From Hyphomicrobiales bacterium (GTDB lineage: Bacteria; Pseudomonadota; Alphaproteobacteria; Rhizobiales; Rhizobiaceae), in contig UEIJ01000018.1 of the NCBI GenBank assembly GCA_900470195.1, positions 1-64,000 on the forward strand: DNA of 64,000 nt. The letters are read 5' to 3'. A model generated the notes under the pieces. The model saw only the letters and a program-made list of their open reading frames with translations, was not told where the DNA came from and made no database searches. Below are positions 16,328 through 24,384 of this stretch, piece after piece; positions within the stretch are counted from its first letter, which is position 1; the number at the start of each line of letters is the position of its first letter. The position numbers and the translations under genes are program-made.

Positions 16328-16594
16328 ATGGGTTTGCCGGATGTTGTCGGCTTAGTGGGCGCGTTCTTTTACCTTCTGGGTTACGCCCTGATTCAATTGC
16401 GTATTTTTACCGTCGATGATCCGGTCATTCCGTTGCTGAACGTCCTGGGCGGTGTTGCGCTGATCTATTCGCTTGCCTGGAATTTCAACCTTGGTTCCTT
16501 CATCTCGCAGGTAGCCTGGCTTATCATCACCATTATCGGTTACATCCGTTTCCGTATGGTATCGCGTCGCCGTGCGGCTTTCCCGCAGGAATGA
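16328..16594 (+). CDS. Small membrane protein of the CBU_0592 type
   Basis: An 88-residue protein with three predicted spans: VVGLVGAFFYLLGYALIQL (about 5-24), VIPLLNVLGGVALIYSLAW (about 33-52) and QVAWLIITIIGYIRF (about 61-76). A short basic tail (SRRRAAF) follows. The layout matches the CBU_0592 family of unknown function. GGAG lies 8-10 bases before the ATG. It is transcribed away from the transporter operon; the shared 250-base spacer should hold both promoters. Confidence 0.75.
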   Translation: MGLPDVVGLVGAFFYLLGYALIQLRIFTVDDPVIPLLNVLGGVALIYSLAWNFNLGSFISQVAWLIITIIGYIRFRMVSRRRAAFPQE

Positions 16595-16613
16595 GGTGTA
16601 CGGCATATCATCT

Positions 16614-17510
16614 TTATGTGATCGGATCGGCTCCATTGCTTGCGATCAGCCAGTCGGACACTTCGCGCACGATTTTGCGCTGGTGACGATCAGCAGGCCG
16701 CATCAGATAGAAATATGCGTCCGACCGCATCATGTGAGCATGGGCCGGGACTAGCGTGCCATTGGCAAGCTGCTCCCGGATCAGCCATGTCCAGCCGAGC
16801 GTGATGCCGATGCCCTGTGTTGCTGCGGCGACGCAAAGGCCATAATCACCGAGCCGCCATTCCAGAGCACCGACCGGCGGCGACAGTCTGGCGTCATGCC
16901 ACCATTCCGGCCAGCCCTGCCATTCGCGCATCGTATCTTCGATCGCCAGCAGAATGGGGGCTTCCTGCTCCATGATGCCAGGAACGCCGGGGGCTGAAAC
17001 GGGTACGACTTCCTCCCGGCCCAGAACCGTCAGATTGACCCCGATGGGCCGTTCCTTGCGGTAGAACAGGGCGAGATCGAACTCGTCCAGCCGCAGATGT
17101 GCCACGTCATCCGTTACACGCAACCGGATTTCGATGCCGGGGATGTCGTTTTTCAGTTTGCCGATCCGCGACAGGAACCATTGGTCGGCGATCCCGCGCG
17201 AGCAAGCGATAGTGATCTGCCGTGGCCCGATCCATGCTCGCAGGCCATCTGTGACGGCGCTCAAGTCGCCTAGAATGCGGCTCACTTCGGAAGCGTAGCT
17301 TTCCCCGATGGCGGTGAGCTGCACCCCTACCGGCAGGCGATGAAACAGTTTCGAGCCGATGAAGGCTTCCAGCTTGCCAATCTGACGGCTGATGGCGCTC
17401 TGCGTAAGGCCGAGTTCCAAACCTGCACGAGAGAAGCTGCCCAACCGAGCCGCGCTGTCAAAAACCACCAGCGCATTGAGGGGTGGCATGGATTGACGAC
17501 CGACTGCCAA
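16614..17510 (-). CDS. LysR-family regulator (GcvA-like)
   Basis: A 298-residue LysR regulator. The winged-helix DNA-binding region (about 10-67) has SFSRAGLELGLTQSAISRQI, and the ligand-binding domain runs from about residue 97. The start is set at the TTG at 17510, which has GGGAG 7 bases upstream. The ATG at 17489 (MPPLNALVVF) is the usual GcvA-like start but lacks a ribosome site, so both remain possible. The target is unknown; the nearest leftward genes are the small membrane protein (convergent) and the peptide transporter. Confidence 0.88.
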   Translation of the reverse strand: MAVGRQSMPPLNALVVFDSAARLGSFSRAGLELGLTQSAISRQIGKLEAFIGSKLFHRLPVGVQLTAIGESYASEVSRILGDLSAVTDGLRAWIGPRQITIACSRGIADQWFLSRIGKLKNDIPGIEIRLRVTDDVAHLRLDEFDLALFYRKERPIGVNLTVLGREEVVPVSAPGVPGIMEQEAPILLAIEDTMREWQGWPEWWHDARLSPPVGALEWRLGDYGLCVAAATQGIGITLGWTWLIREQLANGTLVPAHAHMMRSDAYFYLMRPADRHQRKIVREVSDWLIASNGADPIT

Positions 17511-18070
17511 ATTGATTTCTCCCGTTTTTCAGAAGGCATGCCATGCATGTTGGTGTGATTTTAGCTTCTCTCCGTCGGGAAGTTGTCGGTCAAGTCCCTC
17601 CGTGTGATTATGTCGGTACACACCCCGTTCTTCTGTCCATGGAGGACATCGCGTCTGTGATTGCTTCGGTCCTAAGGCACAGCTGAAATGCCAGGATATT
17701 GGCGCGGCTGGATTAAATGGCGGGCGCTCGGAAACGGTCCTTACGTCCGCCTTTCGATGAGCGGGCCAAACTGTTGCTGAATCTTTCTGCTGACCACTCA
17801 GGCAAAGTGCCGGCGATATGGATTGCTCCGATGGGAACGCCTTTCGCGTCGGTAATTGGGCGCCGATCGCTATTTCATGGGTCTACAACCGATTGCAGAG
17901 CGCGGAGTGTCCCCGTGTGCGTGGAGCATGGACCTGCTCCCTTCCACCAGCAAGATGGTAATCGTTAGGATGTGAAAGGGTGAGGTCGGCGGAGGTTCAG
18001 TAAACCTAAAGAGCGCTGCATATCAGTAGCGCCGCTTTGCCATAACCTCTTGATTTGCTTGCAGATCGAA
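17511..18070 (+). other. 560-base spacer containing a regulator remnant
   Basis: The part next to the LysR gene should hold its promoter. A short plus-strand frame at 17541-17687 (48 codons) has no ribosome site or recognisable content. The rest is taken up by the IclR-like remnant described separately. Confidence 0.4.
17716..17960 (-). pseudogene. Remnant of an IclR-family regulator effector domain
   Basis: On the minus strand, one frame reads RPITDAKGVPIGAIHIAGT then LPEWSAERFSNSLA. This is the conserved ending of IclR effector domains, where an API-x-D-x-x-G-x-P-IGAI segment is followed by a helix beginning near SAER. Just upstream, in another frame, THEIAIGA matches the preceding EIxxG turn, so at least one frameshift separates them, and a stop precedes it. 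The DNA-binding half is missing. I infer a dead gene of about 250 original codons; identification rests on remembered family sequence. Confidence 0.45.
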
Positions 18071-18145
<75 letters not shown>

Positions 18146-18258
18146 ATTCGATGTGGCGCATACACCATATCGCGTTGCGCCCGTCAATGCCCTTTTATGA
18201 AGTTTTTTCGTCTTTTTGTTGATGACAAAACCAAGGGCCGCAAAACTACGGGATCGCC

Positions 18259-18621
18259 TCAGGCGGCGATCAGCATTTTTTCGATTTCATTCACCAGATC
18301 ACGCAAGTGGAATGGCTTGGAAAGCACCTTTGCGTCGCGCGGCGCGTCCGAATCGGGATTGAGCGCGACAGCGGCAAAGCCTGTAATGAACATGATCTTC
18401 AGATCGGGGTCGATCTCTGTTGCGCGCCGCGCCAGTTCGATGCCGTCCATTTCCGGCATGACAATGTCGGTCAGCAGAAGGGAAAAAGGCTCTTCCTGCA
18501 ATCTTTCATAGGCGCTGGCGCCATTGTCGAAGTGCGTTACGTGATAACCGGCTTTTTCCAGCGCCTTGACGAGGAAGCGGCGCATATCATTGTCATCTTC
18601 AGCTAGAAGGATTCTCTTCAT
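18259..18621 (-). CDS. cpdR: Single-domain response regulator, CpdR type
   Basis: A 120-residue lone receiver domain: acidic pair in LLAEDDNDMRRFL, phospho-accepting Asp in LLLTDIVMPEMDG, Thr/Ser in IMFITGFA and Lys in VLSKPFHLRDLV. The KRILLAEDDNDMRRFLVKAL start is characteristic of CpdR. CpdR in its unphosphorylated form brings ClpXP and its substrates together; the CckA-ChpT relay phosphorylates it. In brucellae and rhizobia it governs cell-cycle protein turnover. The ATG at 18621 is used because homology starts here and GGACGGA precedes it; an upstream in-frame start would add 22 residues. Confidence 0.88.
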   Translation of the reverse strand: MKRILLAEDDNDMRRFLVKALEKAGYHVTHFDNGASAYERLQEEPFSLLLTDIVMPEMDGIELARRATEIDPDLKIMFITGFAAVALNPDSDAPRDAKVLSKPFHLRDLVNEIEKMLIAA

Positions 18622-18929
18622 TGTTCCGTCCGAATTCTGTGTCGTGTTCATCGCCCAAAAGCTGACCCTTAACGACTCAATATCCACCGTAGAAAACGCT
18701 TCTTTGGTAAATATGGAATGAATGCTCGCGTGAATGTTAATTGTTATGGCGTGTATTTGGCAACAAGCTGTTCAGTGTGACAGGATTGTCGCATATGCAT
18801 GTCAAGCACCGGCCAAAAGATTCGTTTTCCGGTCATTTGCGCGCATCGGCCGTCTGGCGTAATTTGTGCGTTATTAAATGTGGATCGTTGTCGGACGGCC
18901 CGAATATTGCGGTCGAAAACGGGTGAAGA

Positions 18930-19820
18930 ATGAGTTTGGAGCGCGATTTTAGTTTGATACCGCCCTTCGAGATATGCGCTCCGGCGGAACAGCGCATTCC
19001 GTTCGTTTTCAACTCACCGCATAGCGGACGTTACTATCCGCATTCCTTTGTCGAGGCATCGCGTCTCGACGCCTTGAGCATACGTCATTCGGAAGACTGC
19101 TATGTCGACGAGTTGTTTGCTTCGGCGGTGCGGCTGGGCGCGCCTTTGCTGAACGCCCATTTCCCCCGTGCTTTTCTGGATGTGAATCGTGAAGCCTACG
19201 AGCTCGATCCACGCATGTTCGCCGAGCCGCTGCCGCCTTTCGTCAACAGCCAGTCAGCGCGGGTCGCCGGCGGGCTGGGCACGGTGCCGCGCCTGGTCGG
19301 TGAAGGCCAGCTGATTTATCCGGGCCGAATTTCGCTTGCCGAAGCATTCTACCGCATTGAAGATCTCTACAAGCCTTACCACCGGACGCTTGAGGCATTG
19401 CTTCAATCCACGCGCGAACGCTTTGGCTATGCAGTGCTGATTGACTGTCATTCCATGCCGGGCGGCAGCCGTCCCGGCGAAGTCGGGTCGCGACCGGATT
19501 TTATCGTCGGCGACCGTTTCGGCCGTTCATGCAGCGAAAGGCTGACGCAGGCTGCCATCGAACTGCTGCAGGATTTGGGTTACACGGTTGCGCATAACAA
19601 ACCCTATGCGGGCGGGTTCATTACCGAGCATTATGGCCGGCCGGCCATGGCTTGCCATGCTCTTCAGATCGAGATCAATCGAAGCCTTTACGTGAACGAA
19701 CAGGACCTGCACAAGCTTGCCGGTTTCGAAACGCTCTGTGCCGATCTGTATGGATTTCTGAGCGACCTGACATCCCTGCCGGATGATCTCTTTGCCGCGC
19801 CTCCTCTGGCTGCGGAATAA
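18930..19820 (+). CDS. N-formylglutamate amidohydrolase family protein
   Basis: A 296-residue protein of the N-formylglutamate amidohydrolase (HutG/FGase) family. Visible motifs are FNSPHSGRYYP, RHSEDCYVDELF, DVNREAYELDPRMF and DCHSMPGGS, which supply metal and substrate ligands. Family members release formate from N-formyl-L-glutamate at the end of histidine breakdown, or remove formyl groups from related compounds. No other hut genes are nearby, so the exact substrate is open. A stem-loop-terminated small RNA on the other strand begins 28 bases after its stop. Confidence 0.85.
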   Translation: MSLERDFSLIPPFEICAPAEQRIPFVFNSPHSGRYYPHSFVEASRLDALSIRHSEDCYVDELFASAVRLGAPLLNAHFPRAFLDVNREAYELDPRMFAEPLPPFVNSQSARVAGGLGTVPRLVGEGQLIYPGRISLAEAFYRIEDLYKPYHRTLEALLQSTRERFGYAVLIDCHSMPGGSRPGEVGSRPDFIVGDRFGRSCSERLTQAAIELLQDLGYTVAHNKPYAGGFITEHYGRPAMACHALQIEINRSLYVNEQDLHKLAGFETLCADLYGFLSDLTSLPDDLFAAPPLAAE

Positions 19821-19848
19821 CCCTTTCCGTCGAGCGCCTCGCGCAGAT

Positions 19849-19934
19849 AAAAAGAACCGCGCCCGAATGATACGAGCGCGGCCAAAGACTAGGGAGGAAA
19901 TGCCCCGAAAGGCATCGACAGGAAAACCTGTCAG
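19849..19934 (-). ncRNA. Candidate small regulatory RNA with an anti-Shine-Dalgarno motif
   Basis: On the minus strand a full small-RNA unit can be read, about 86 bases long. It starts near 19934 after a good promoter and forms hairpin 1 (GACAGG-TTTT-CCTGTC), then hairpin 2 (ATGCC-TTTCGG-GGCAT). A single-stranded stretch TTTCCTCCCTAGTCTTTGG follows, and then a terminator stem (CCGCGC/GCGCGG, 19857-19881) with TTCTTTTT. The exposed CCTCCC is complementary to ribosome-binding sites, the hallmark of several trans-acting small RNA families of alphaproteobacteria (for example alpha-r14/NfeR1 and the cuckoo RNAs). Which family it belongs to, if any, I cannot tell. Confidence 0.6.
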
Positions 19935-19940
19935 GAATTT

Positions 19941-19969
19941 AAGTTACGTCTGAACGGCGCTAACGTCAA
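19941..19969 (-). promoter_or_regulatory. Sigma-70 promoter of the candidate small RNA
   Basis: TTGACG (19964-19969), a 17-base spacer and TAACTT (19941-19946) on the minus strand. The predicted start, about 7 bases on, coincides with the 5' foot of the first hairpin. Confidence 0.55.
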
Positions 19970-20075
19970 GAAAACAAGCATATTTTTTGAGCTGATTCTC
20001 GCATGCTCATTATATAGGCAAAATTAGCATGGTTTGCACAAGCATGCACCATGTCTTGGAAACAGGAGTTCGGGG

Positions 20076-20858
20076 TTGCTGATTGATAAGGCATTTTTTT
20101 CCCAGGTGGCTGCTGCTGCCGCCGCTGAAACGCTTCCGCGTTTTCGTCAGCTGACGGAAATAGACAACAAATATAGCGTCGGTTTTGATCCGGTGACCGA
20201 AGCGGACCGGGCGGCGGAGCGTGCGATTCGGGCGGTTATTGGCGGCGCTTTTCCCGATCACGGTATTCTTGGTGAAGAATACGGGCCGGAGAATATCGAC
20301 CGCAGCCATGTCTGGGTCATTGATCCGATCGACGGAACCCGTGCCTTCATTTCCGGACTGCCGGTCTGGGGCACGCTTCTGGGCCTTACCGTCGATGGCG
20401 ACGCCAGGGCGGGAATGATGTCTCAACCGTTTACCGGCGAGCTCTTCTACAGCGACGGGAATGGCGCTTATCTCGTACGCAATGGCGGTGAGGATATGCC
20501 CCGCCGTCTGGCTGTGCGTAAAAATGCCGCCTTGGCCGATGCCACTATGTTCACGACGACACCCGCTCTCTTCAAGGGAGATAGCCGCAAGGGTTTCGAC
20601 CGGCTGGAAAACGCTGTTCGTCTGTCGCGTTATGGAGTTGATTGTTATGCCTTCGCGATGCTGGCAAGCGGCTTTGCCGACATTGTGGTCGAGGCCGGTT
20701 TGCAGCCTTACGACATCGTGGCTCTCATTCCGCTGATTGAACAGGCGGGCGGGGTGGTGACCCAACGCGACGGTGGCCCGGCGGAAAAGGGCGGTGATAT
20801 TGTCGCCGCCGCTTCTCCCGCACTGCATCGGGCGGCGCTTGACCTGCTGAATAGCTAG
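20076..20858 (+). CDS. hisN: Histidinol-phosphatase, inositol-monophosphatase type
   Basis: A 260-residue metal-dependent phosphatase of the inositol monophosphatase superfamily. It has FDPVTEADRAAE, GEEYG (metal-binding Glu) and VIDPIDGTRAFISG (metal-binding Asp residues; the RAFISG variant marks histidinol-phosphatase HisN). VDCYAFAMLASG and the final DxxP helix complete the fold. HisN converts histidinol phosphate to histidinol in histidine synthesis. The start is the TTG at 20076 (MLIDKAFFSQV), which has AGGAG 7 bases upstream; the frame also extends upstream to another TTG at 20034 without a ribosome site. Confidence 0.85.
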   Translation: MLIDKAFFSQVAAAAAAETLPRFRQLTEIDNKYSVGFDPVTEADRAAERAIRAVIGGAFPDHGILGEEYGPENIDRSHVWVIDPIDGTRAFISGLPVWGTLLGLTVDGDARAGMMSQPFTGELFYSDGNGAYLVRNGGEDMPRRLAVRKNAALADATMFTTTPALFKGDSRKGFDRLENAVRLSRYGVDCYAFAMLASGFADIVVEAGLQPYDIVALIPLIEQAGGVVTQRDGGPAEKGGDIVAAASPALHRAALDLLNS

Positions 20859-20865
20859 CTAATAG

Positions 20866-21858
20866 CTAAATACCGGAGGCCACGGGCTCGATGGTCTCAG
20901 GCATAGCCTCCACTTCCGACGAGCCCGGAATGAACGCATCGAAGGCAGCCCAGAGCTGCTCACGATAAAAGTCGGCTTCCTGAAGCATTTCATGGCGAGC
21001 GCCGGTAATCGTTGTCAGCGAGACATTGCGCGTTCGCGCGACAAAACGCTCGATCACCGGCGTGGAAACCACACGATCCGCTCCGGCGGCAACGATAAGA
21101 ACCGGCACCGTCGGTCCCTTGTAGAAATCCGGCTGATTGATCTGTCTCGAGGTGTCAAGCGCGCTCCAGAGCCATCGGGCGGTCGGGCCGCCAAGCGCAA
21201 GGTCCGGATGAAGGCGTGGAATTTCCATATTCCGCATGAAGCGGGCCGGATCGCTGGTCAGCGGATTGCCGGCAAAGGGCCGTGAAGCCAATCGGCGTCC
21301 GCCAGAAGCGTAAACCCTGCCGAGGCCCAGCCAGCGAAAGGCGGAAGCGATGCGGCGGACATTGTCGTCGCTGAGTTTTTGGCCATCAAGCCCCATGAAA
21401 GGTGCGCAAAGTACCATGCGGCTGATGCGCGATGTAAGCCTGCCCATCGAAGAAAGCGCCACAAGAGCACCTGCCGAGTGGCCGAGAATGTAAAAGGGCG
21501 GAGGACAGTCAGGCAAAGCGATCTGAGAGAGGATAAGATCGAGGTCGCGGGAATAGTCGTCGAAACTGCGAACATAGCCGCGCTGGCGATCCTTCAGCAA
21601 GCGGGACGAGCCACCTTGGCCGCGCCAGTCGAAAGTCAGGACCGTGAAACCCCGCGCGGTCAGGTCGGTCATGGTTTCAAAGTATTTCTCAATGAACTCG
21701 TTGCGCCCCTGAAGCACGATCACAGTGCCGCGGATCGGCCTCGTTTCAGCTTGAAGGATGGCATAGCGCAGGGTTTTGTCCGCCTTCGCCTCAAGCAGCC
21801 CGGCCTTTATTCCCAACGGAATGGGATTCGCATCGGTTTCGAAAAGCAGTTCCGACAT
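20866..21858 (-). CDS. Alpha/beta hydrolase, lysophospholipase-like
   Basis: A 330-residue alpha/beta hydrolase. The nucleophile elbow is GHSAGA (Ser128), the acid is in AAGADRVVS and the His in TGARHEMLQE. FDWRGQGGSSRLL matches the monoglyceride lipase/lysophospholipase (PldB-like) group. No signal peptide, so probably cytosolic or membrane-associated. It faces hisN, with only 7 bases between the stop codons. Confidence 0.82.
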   Translation of the reverse strand: MSELLFETDANPIPLGIKAGLLEAKADKTLRYAILQAETRPIRGTVIVLQGRNEFIEKYFETMTDLTARGFTVLTFDWRGQGGSSRLLKDRQRGYVRSFDDYSRDLDLILSQIALPDCPPPFYILGHSAGALVALSSMGRLTSRISRMVLCAPFMGLDGQKLSDDNVRRIASAFRWLGLGRVYASGGRRLASRPFAGNPLTSDPARFMRNMEIPRLHPDLALGGPTARWLWSALDTSRQINQPDFYKGPTVPVLIVAAGADRVVSTPVIERFVARTRNVSLTTITGARHEMLQEADFYREQLWAAFDAFIPGSSEVEAMPETIEPVASGI

Positions 21859-22012
21859 CCGATTGCAGGCCTTTCTATTTCAGGTTGGATTATGCGTTGC
21901 CAGCATAATGGTTCATTTGATGATAAAAAGTAACCGGAAGTTCGTGAACGAACTTCCGGTCAAAGAACAGCCCGTGTAAGGGACGTTACGCTGGCTGGTC
22001 TGTGAAAAAGTC

Positions 22013-22411
22013 TTAATATCCGCCGGGCCGACGTTCGCCAACGATACGGCCCGAATAGGCGTCGACCATGACGATGACGCGGCGGCCATTCGGCCTTGTG
22101 GCGCGCACGAAATAAGTGTCGCGATTAAGGCGCATATCGCCGACATCATAGCCGCGGCGTTCCAGCGAACGCGCGATACGGCGCGGGCTCATGATGTCGC
22201 GGCGACCGTAGTCATCGCCCCAGCCCGGGCGGCGGTCCGGGCCACCATCCCAGCCGGGACGCGGACCCGGATAAGGACGCGGCGGACGATAGCCGTCATC
22301 ATCGTAATACTGAACCTGAACGCGCAGGCCGCTATCGGCTGCGAGGGTGGGCGTCGCAAAACCGATGGCGACGGTAGCAAGTGCGGCAAAAGCAAGAACA
22401 GCTTTTTTCAT
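22013..22411 (-). CDS. Secreted Arg/Pro/Gly-rich protein of unknown function
   Basis: A 132-residue protein with a signal peptide (residues 1-24, ending TPTLAA). A low-complexity Asp/Tyr/Pro/Gly/Arg region (about 34-70; GYRPPRPYPGPRPGW) follows, then a small C-terminal domain (about 75-128) reading SPRRIARSLERRGYDV and VIVMVDAYSGRIVGERR. This last part resembles PepSY-like domains found at the ends of many rhizobial periplasmic proteins. Function unknown. Confidence 0.7.
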   Translation of the reverse strand: MKKAVLAFAALATVAIGFATPTLAADSGLRVQVQYYDDDGYRPPRPYPGPRPGWDGGPDRRPGWGDDYGRRDIMSPRRIARSLERRGYDVGDMRLNRDTYFVRATRPNGRRVIVMVDAYSGRIVGERRPGGY

Positions 22412-22606
22412 AACCGTGATCCTTTAGTGAACCCGCTTTGCAGCAGGCATGGTGGGACAGTAGCCCCAAGCGGCTGAACGCTTGCCAAAGATGATGTTCA
22501 TTTTTGGTTCATTATGCGGCCAACCCCAAAAATGTAGCCCGCTATCGGTCAGGAGTTATTACGCTGTGTGACGACACGTGTTTCCTACTCTTCGCGGGGA
22601 ACCGGT

Positions 22607-22635
22607 CTTGAAATGAAAAAGAACCGTTCCCAAAT
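22607..22635 (+). promoter_or_regulatory. RpoH (sigma-32) type promoter of hsp20
   Basis: CTTGAAA (22607-22613), a 15-base spacer and CCCAAAT (22629-22635), close to the sigma-32 consensus CTTGAAA/CCCCATnT. Transcription from about 22642 would give a leader of roughly 147 bases before the ATG at 22789. Confidence 0.6.
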
Positions 22636-22745
22636 GAGTTTTGCGGTCGCCTGGATGGGGCCGCCGGCACCAAGGAATTCGCCAGAAGGGAATTTCGCCG
22701 CCGTGTATGATCTCCGAATGCGCCTGGCGCTGCTCGGAAAAGATC

Positions 22746-22782
22746 ATGCTGAAACAAGCATCATGTCGCTCTGAAGGAGGGC
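22746..22782 (+). promoter_or_regulatory. Possible ROSE-like RNA thermometer in the hsp20 leader
   Basis: Two short hairpins end at the ribosome site: ATGCT-GAAACA-AGCAT (22746-22761) and GCTCT-GAAGG-AGGGC (22768-22782). The second pairs weakly (5 bp with one G-U) with the AGGAGG ribosome site. TCGCT just before the site is the UYGCU element of ROSE thermometers, which keep hsp20 genes of rhizobia shut at low temperature. Assignment is by eye. Confidence 0.5.
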
Positions 22783-22788
22783 TAATAC

Positions 22789-23259
22789 ATGCGTCACGTA
22801 GATTTTTCTCCGCTCTATCGTTCCACGGTCGGTTTCGATCGGCTTTTCACCATGCTTGATACGCTCGCTTCGCCGGAGGGCAATCAGTCCTATCCGCCGT
22901 ATAATATTGAGCGCACGGGTGAAAACACATATCGCATCACCATGGCGGTTGCGGGTTTTTCAGAAAGTGAGCTCGAGATCGAAGCGCACCGCAACCAGCT
23001 GACCATCAAGGGTCAGAAGGCCGATGAGAATGCTTCCGATGTCGGCGAAGTTCTCTATCGTGGTATCGCCTCGCGTGCTTTCGAGCGCCGTTTCCAGCTT
23101 GCCGACTTCGTAGAAGTCGCCGGTGCGAGCCTCAAGAACGGTCTCCTGCACATTGATCTCAAGCGCGAGATTCCGGAACAGATGAAACCGCGCAAGATCG
23201 AAGTCACCAAGGCTGGCTCGGACAATGCCCAGCAGATCGAGGCAAAAACCGCGCATTAA
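22789..23259 (+). CDS. Small heat-shock protein, Hsp20/IbpA family
   Basis: A 156-residue alpha-crystallin-type chaperone. The N-terminal arm (MRHVDFSPLYRSTVGFDRLF) matches class A rhizobial Hsp20/IbpA proteins; the alpha-crystallin domain runs from about 36 to 135, with YRITMAVAGFSESELEIE, GIASRAFERRFQLADFVEV and the conserved GLLHIDLKRE. It holds unfolding proteins in oligomers during heat stress. GAAGGAGG lies before the ATG and is partly buried in the leader hairpin; a sigma-32 type promoter is upstream. A bidirectional terminator follows. Confidence 0.93.
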   Translation: MRHVDFSPLYRSTVGFDRLFTMLDTLASPEGNQSYPPYNIERTGENTYRITMAVAGFSESELEIEAHRNQLTIKGQKADENASDVGEVLYRGIASRAFERRFQLADFVEVAGASLKNGLLHIDLKREIPEQMKPRKIEVTKAGSDNAQQIEAKTAH

Positions 23260-23280
23260 AGCATTTCCAGCGAAAGTACG

Positions 23281-23316
23281 AAGAAGGCGGCGCTCCAAGC
23301 GCCGCCTTCTTTGTTT
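23281..23316. terminator. Bidirectional terminator between hsp20 and the threonine aldolase gene
   Basis: A 14-bp perfect stem (AAGAAGGCGGCGCT/AGCGCCGCCTTCTT) with a 3-base loop, flanked by T-runs on both strands, lies between two convergent genes. Confidence 0.88.
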
Positions 23317-23334
23317 TCATGCTTTTGGAAAGCG

Positions 23335-24384
23335 TCAGGCAATCAATTTGGCGAAACCGTCCACGTCTTCTTCCGTATTGGCGAAGCTCGTCACAAAGCG
23401 GGCGAAAATTTCGCCGTCGCTGATGCGGTTTACTTCCGAATGCGGCGGGTTCCAGTCGTAGAAGATCGCTCCGGCACTGCGCAAACGGTCATAGACCGAC
23501 TGTTTCATGATGGCGAATACCTCGTTGGCTTCCGGCTTCCAGGCAAGGCGCATCTGGCTCGACGCATTGATATGACCGGCAAGGCGCGCTGCGAGTGCAT
23601 TTGAATGACGGGCCAGTTCCAGCCAGAGATTGTCTTGCAGGTAAGCGTCGAATTGCGCCGCCACGAAACGCGTCTTGGAAAAGAGCTGGGCCGCGCGCTT
23701 GCGGATGAACGGCAGGTCCTTGGCGCGCGCAGGGTCCATGAAGACCAGGGCCTCGGCGCACCAGCAGCCGTTTTTCGTGCCGCCGAAGGAAACAATATCC
23801 ACGCCCTGTTTCCAGGTCATTTCCGCAGGCGTCATATCCAGCGAAACGAGTGCATTGGCAAAACGCGCGCCATCCATATGTAGTGGCAGGCCGGCGTCGC
23901 GGCAGATTTTGGCAATGGTGGCGATGTGTTCGGGCTGGTACAACGTACCGACTTCTGTTGCCTGTGTAATGCTGACGGCCATGGGTTGTCCAGCATGAAC
24001 GAAGGCCGGGTTAAACCGCTTCAGCTCGCGCTTGAGAAGCTCGGGGTCAATGCGGCCGTGCGCGCCGTCAATCGGATGCAGGCGGGCCCCGCCGGTGAAA
24101 TATTCCGGTGCACCGCATTCATCCTCGATCACATGCGCCTCGCGATGTACGAGCGACACCCCGCCGGGCCGGTTGACGCTGGCGAGCGCGAGCGAATTGG
24201 CAGCTGTGCCTGTGCCAACAAAGAACACGGCAACTTCGCGCTCAAACAATTCGTTGAACCGTTGTTCCACGCGCTTGTCGATTTCGCTTGCGCCATAGGC
24301 TGCCGCAAAACCCGCAGCATGCAATGACAGGCTCTCGGCGATTTTCGGATGGGCGCCTGCCCAGTTGTCAGAAGCAAAGTGCAC
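23335..24384 (-). CDS. Low-specificity L-threonine aldolase (PLP enzyme)
   Basis: A 349-residue fold-type I PLP enzyme. It starts MHFASDNWAG (the FASDN-x-x-G motif of threonine aldolases), has FVGTGTAANSLAL (phosphate binding), HREAHVIEDECGAPEYF, HMDGARFANAL (Asp171 to the ring nitrogen) and SFGGTKNGCW with the PLP lysine Lys204. It cleaves L-threonine or allo-threonine to glycine and acetaldehyde. It stands alone and convergent to hsp20. Confidence 0.9.
   Translation of the reverse strand: MHFASDNWAGAHPKIAESLSLHAAGFAAAYGASEIDKRVEQRFNELFEREVAVFFVGTGTAANSLALASVNRPGGVSLVHREAHVIEDECGAPEYFTGGARLHPIDGAHGRIDPELLKRELKRFNPAFVHAGQPMAVSITQATEVGTLYQPEHIATIAKICRDAGLPLHMDGARFANALVSLDMTPAEMTWKQGVDIVSFGGTKNGCWCAEALVFMDPARAKDLPFIRKRAAQLFSKTRFVAAQFDAYLQDNLWLELARHSNALAARLAGHINASSQMRLAWKPEANEVFAIMKQSVYDRLRSAGAIFYDWNPPHSEVNRISDGEIFARFVTSFANTEEDVDGFAKLIA

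Larger units (their letters stand above)
22412..22788 (+). other. 377-base spacer holding the hsp20 control region
   Basis: It contains the promoter of the leftward secreted-protein gene, the heat-shock-type promoter at 22607-22635 and the long structured leader of hsp20. Short frames across it on both strands have no ribosome sites or recognisable content. Confidence 0.5.

Noticed and set aside
22568..22774. 68-codon frame in the hsp20 leader
   Set aside because: No ribosome site, overlaps the sigma-32 promoter and the thermometer-like hairpins, and no recognisable content.
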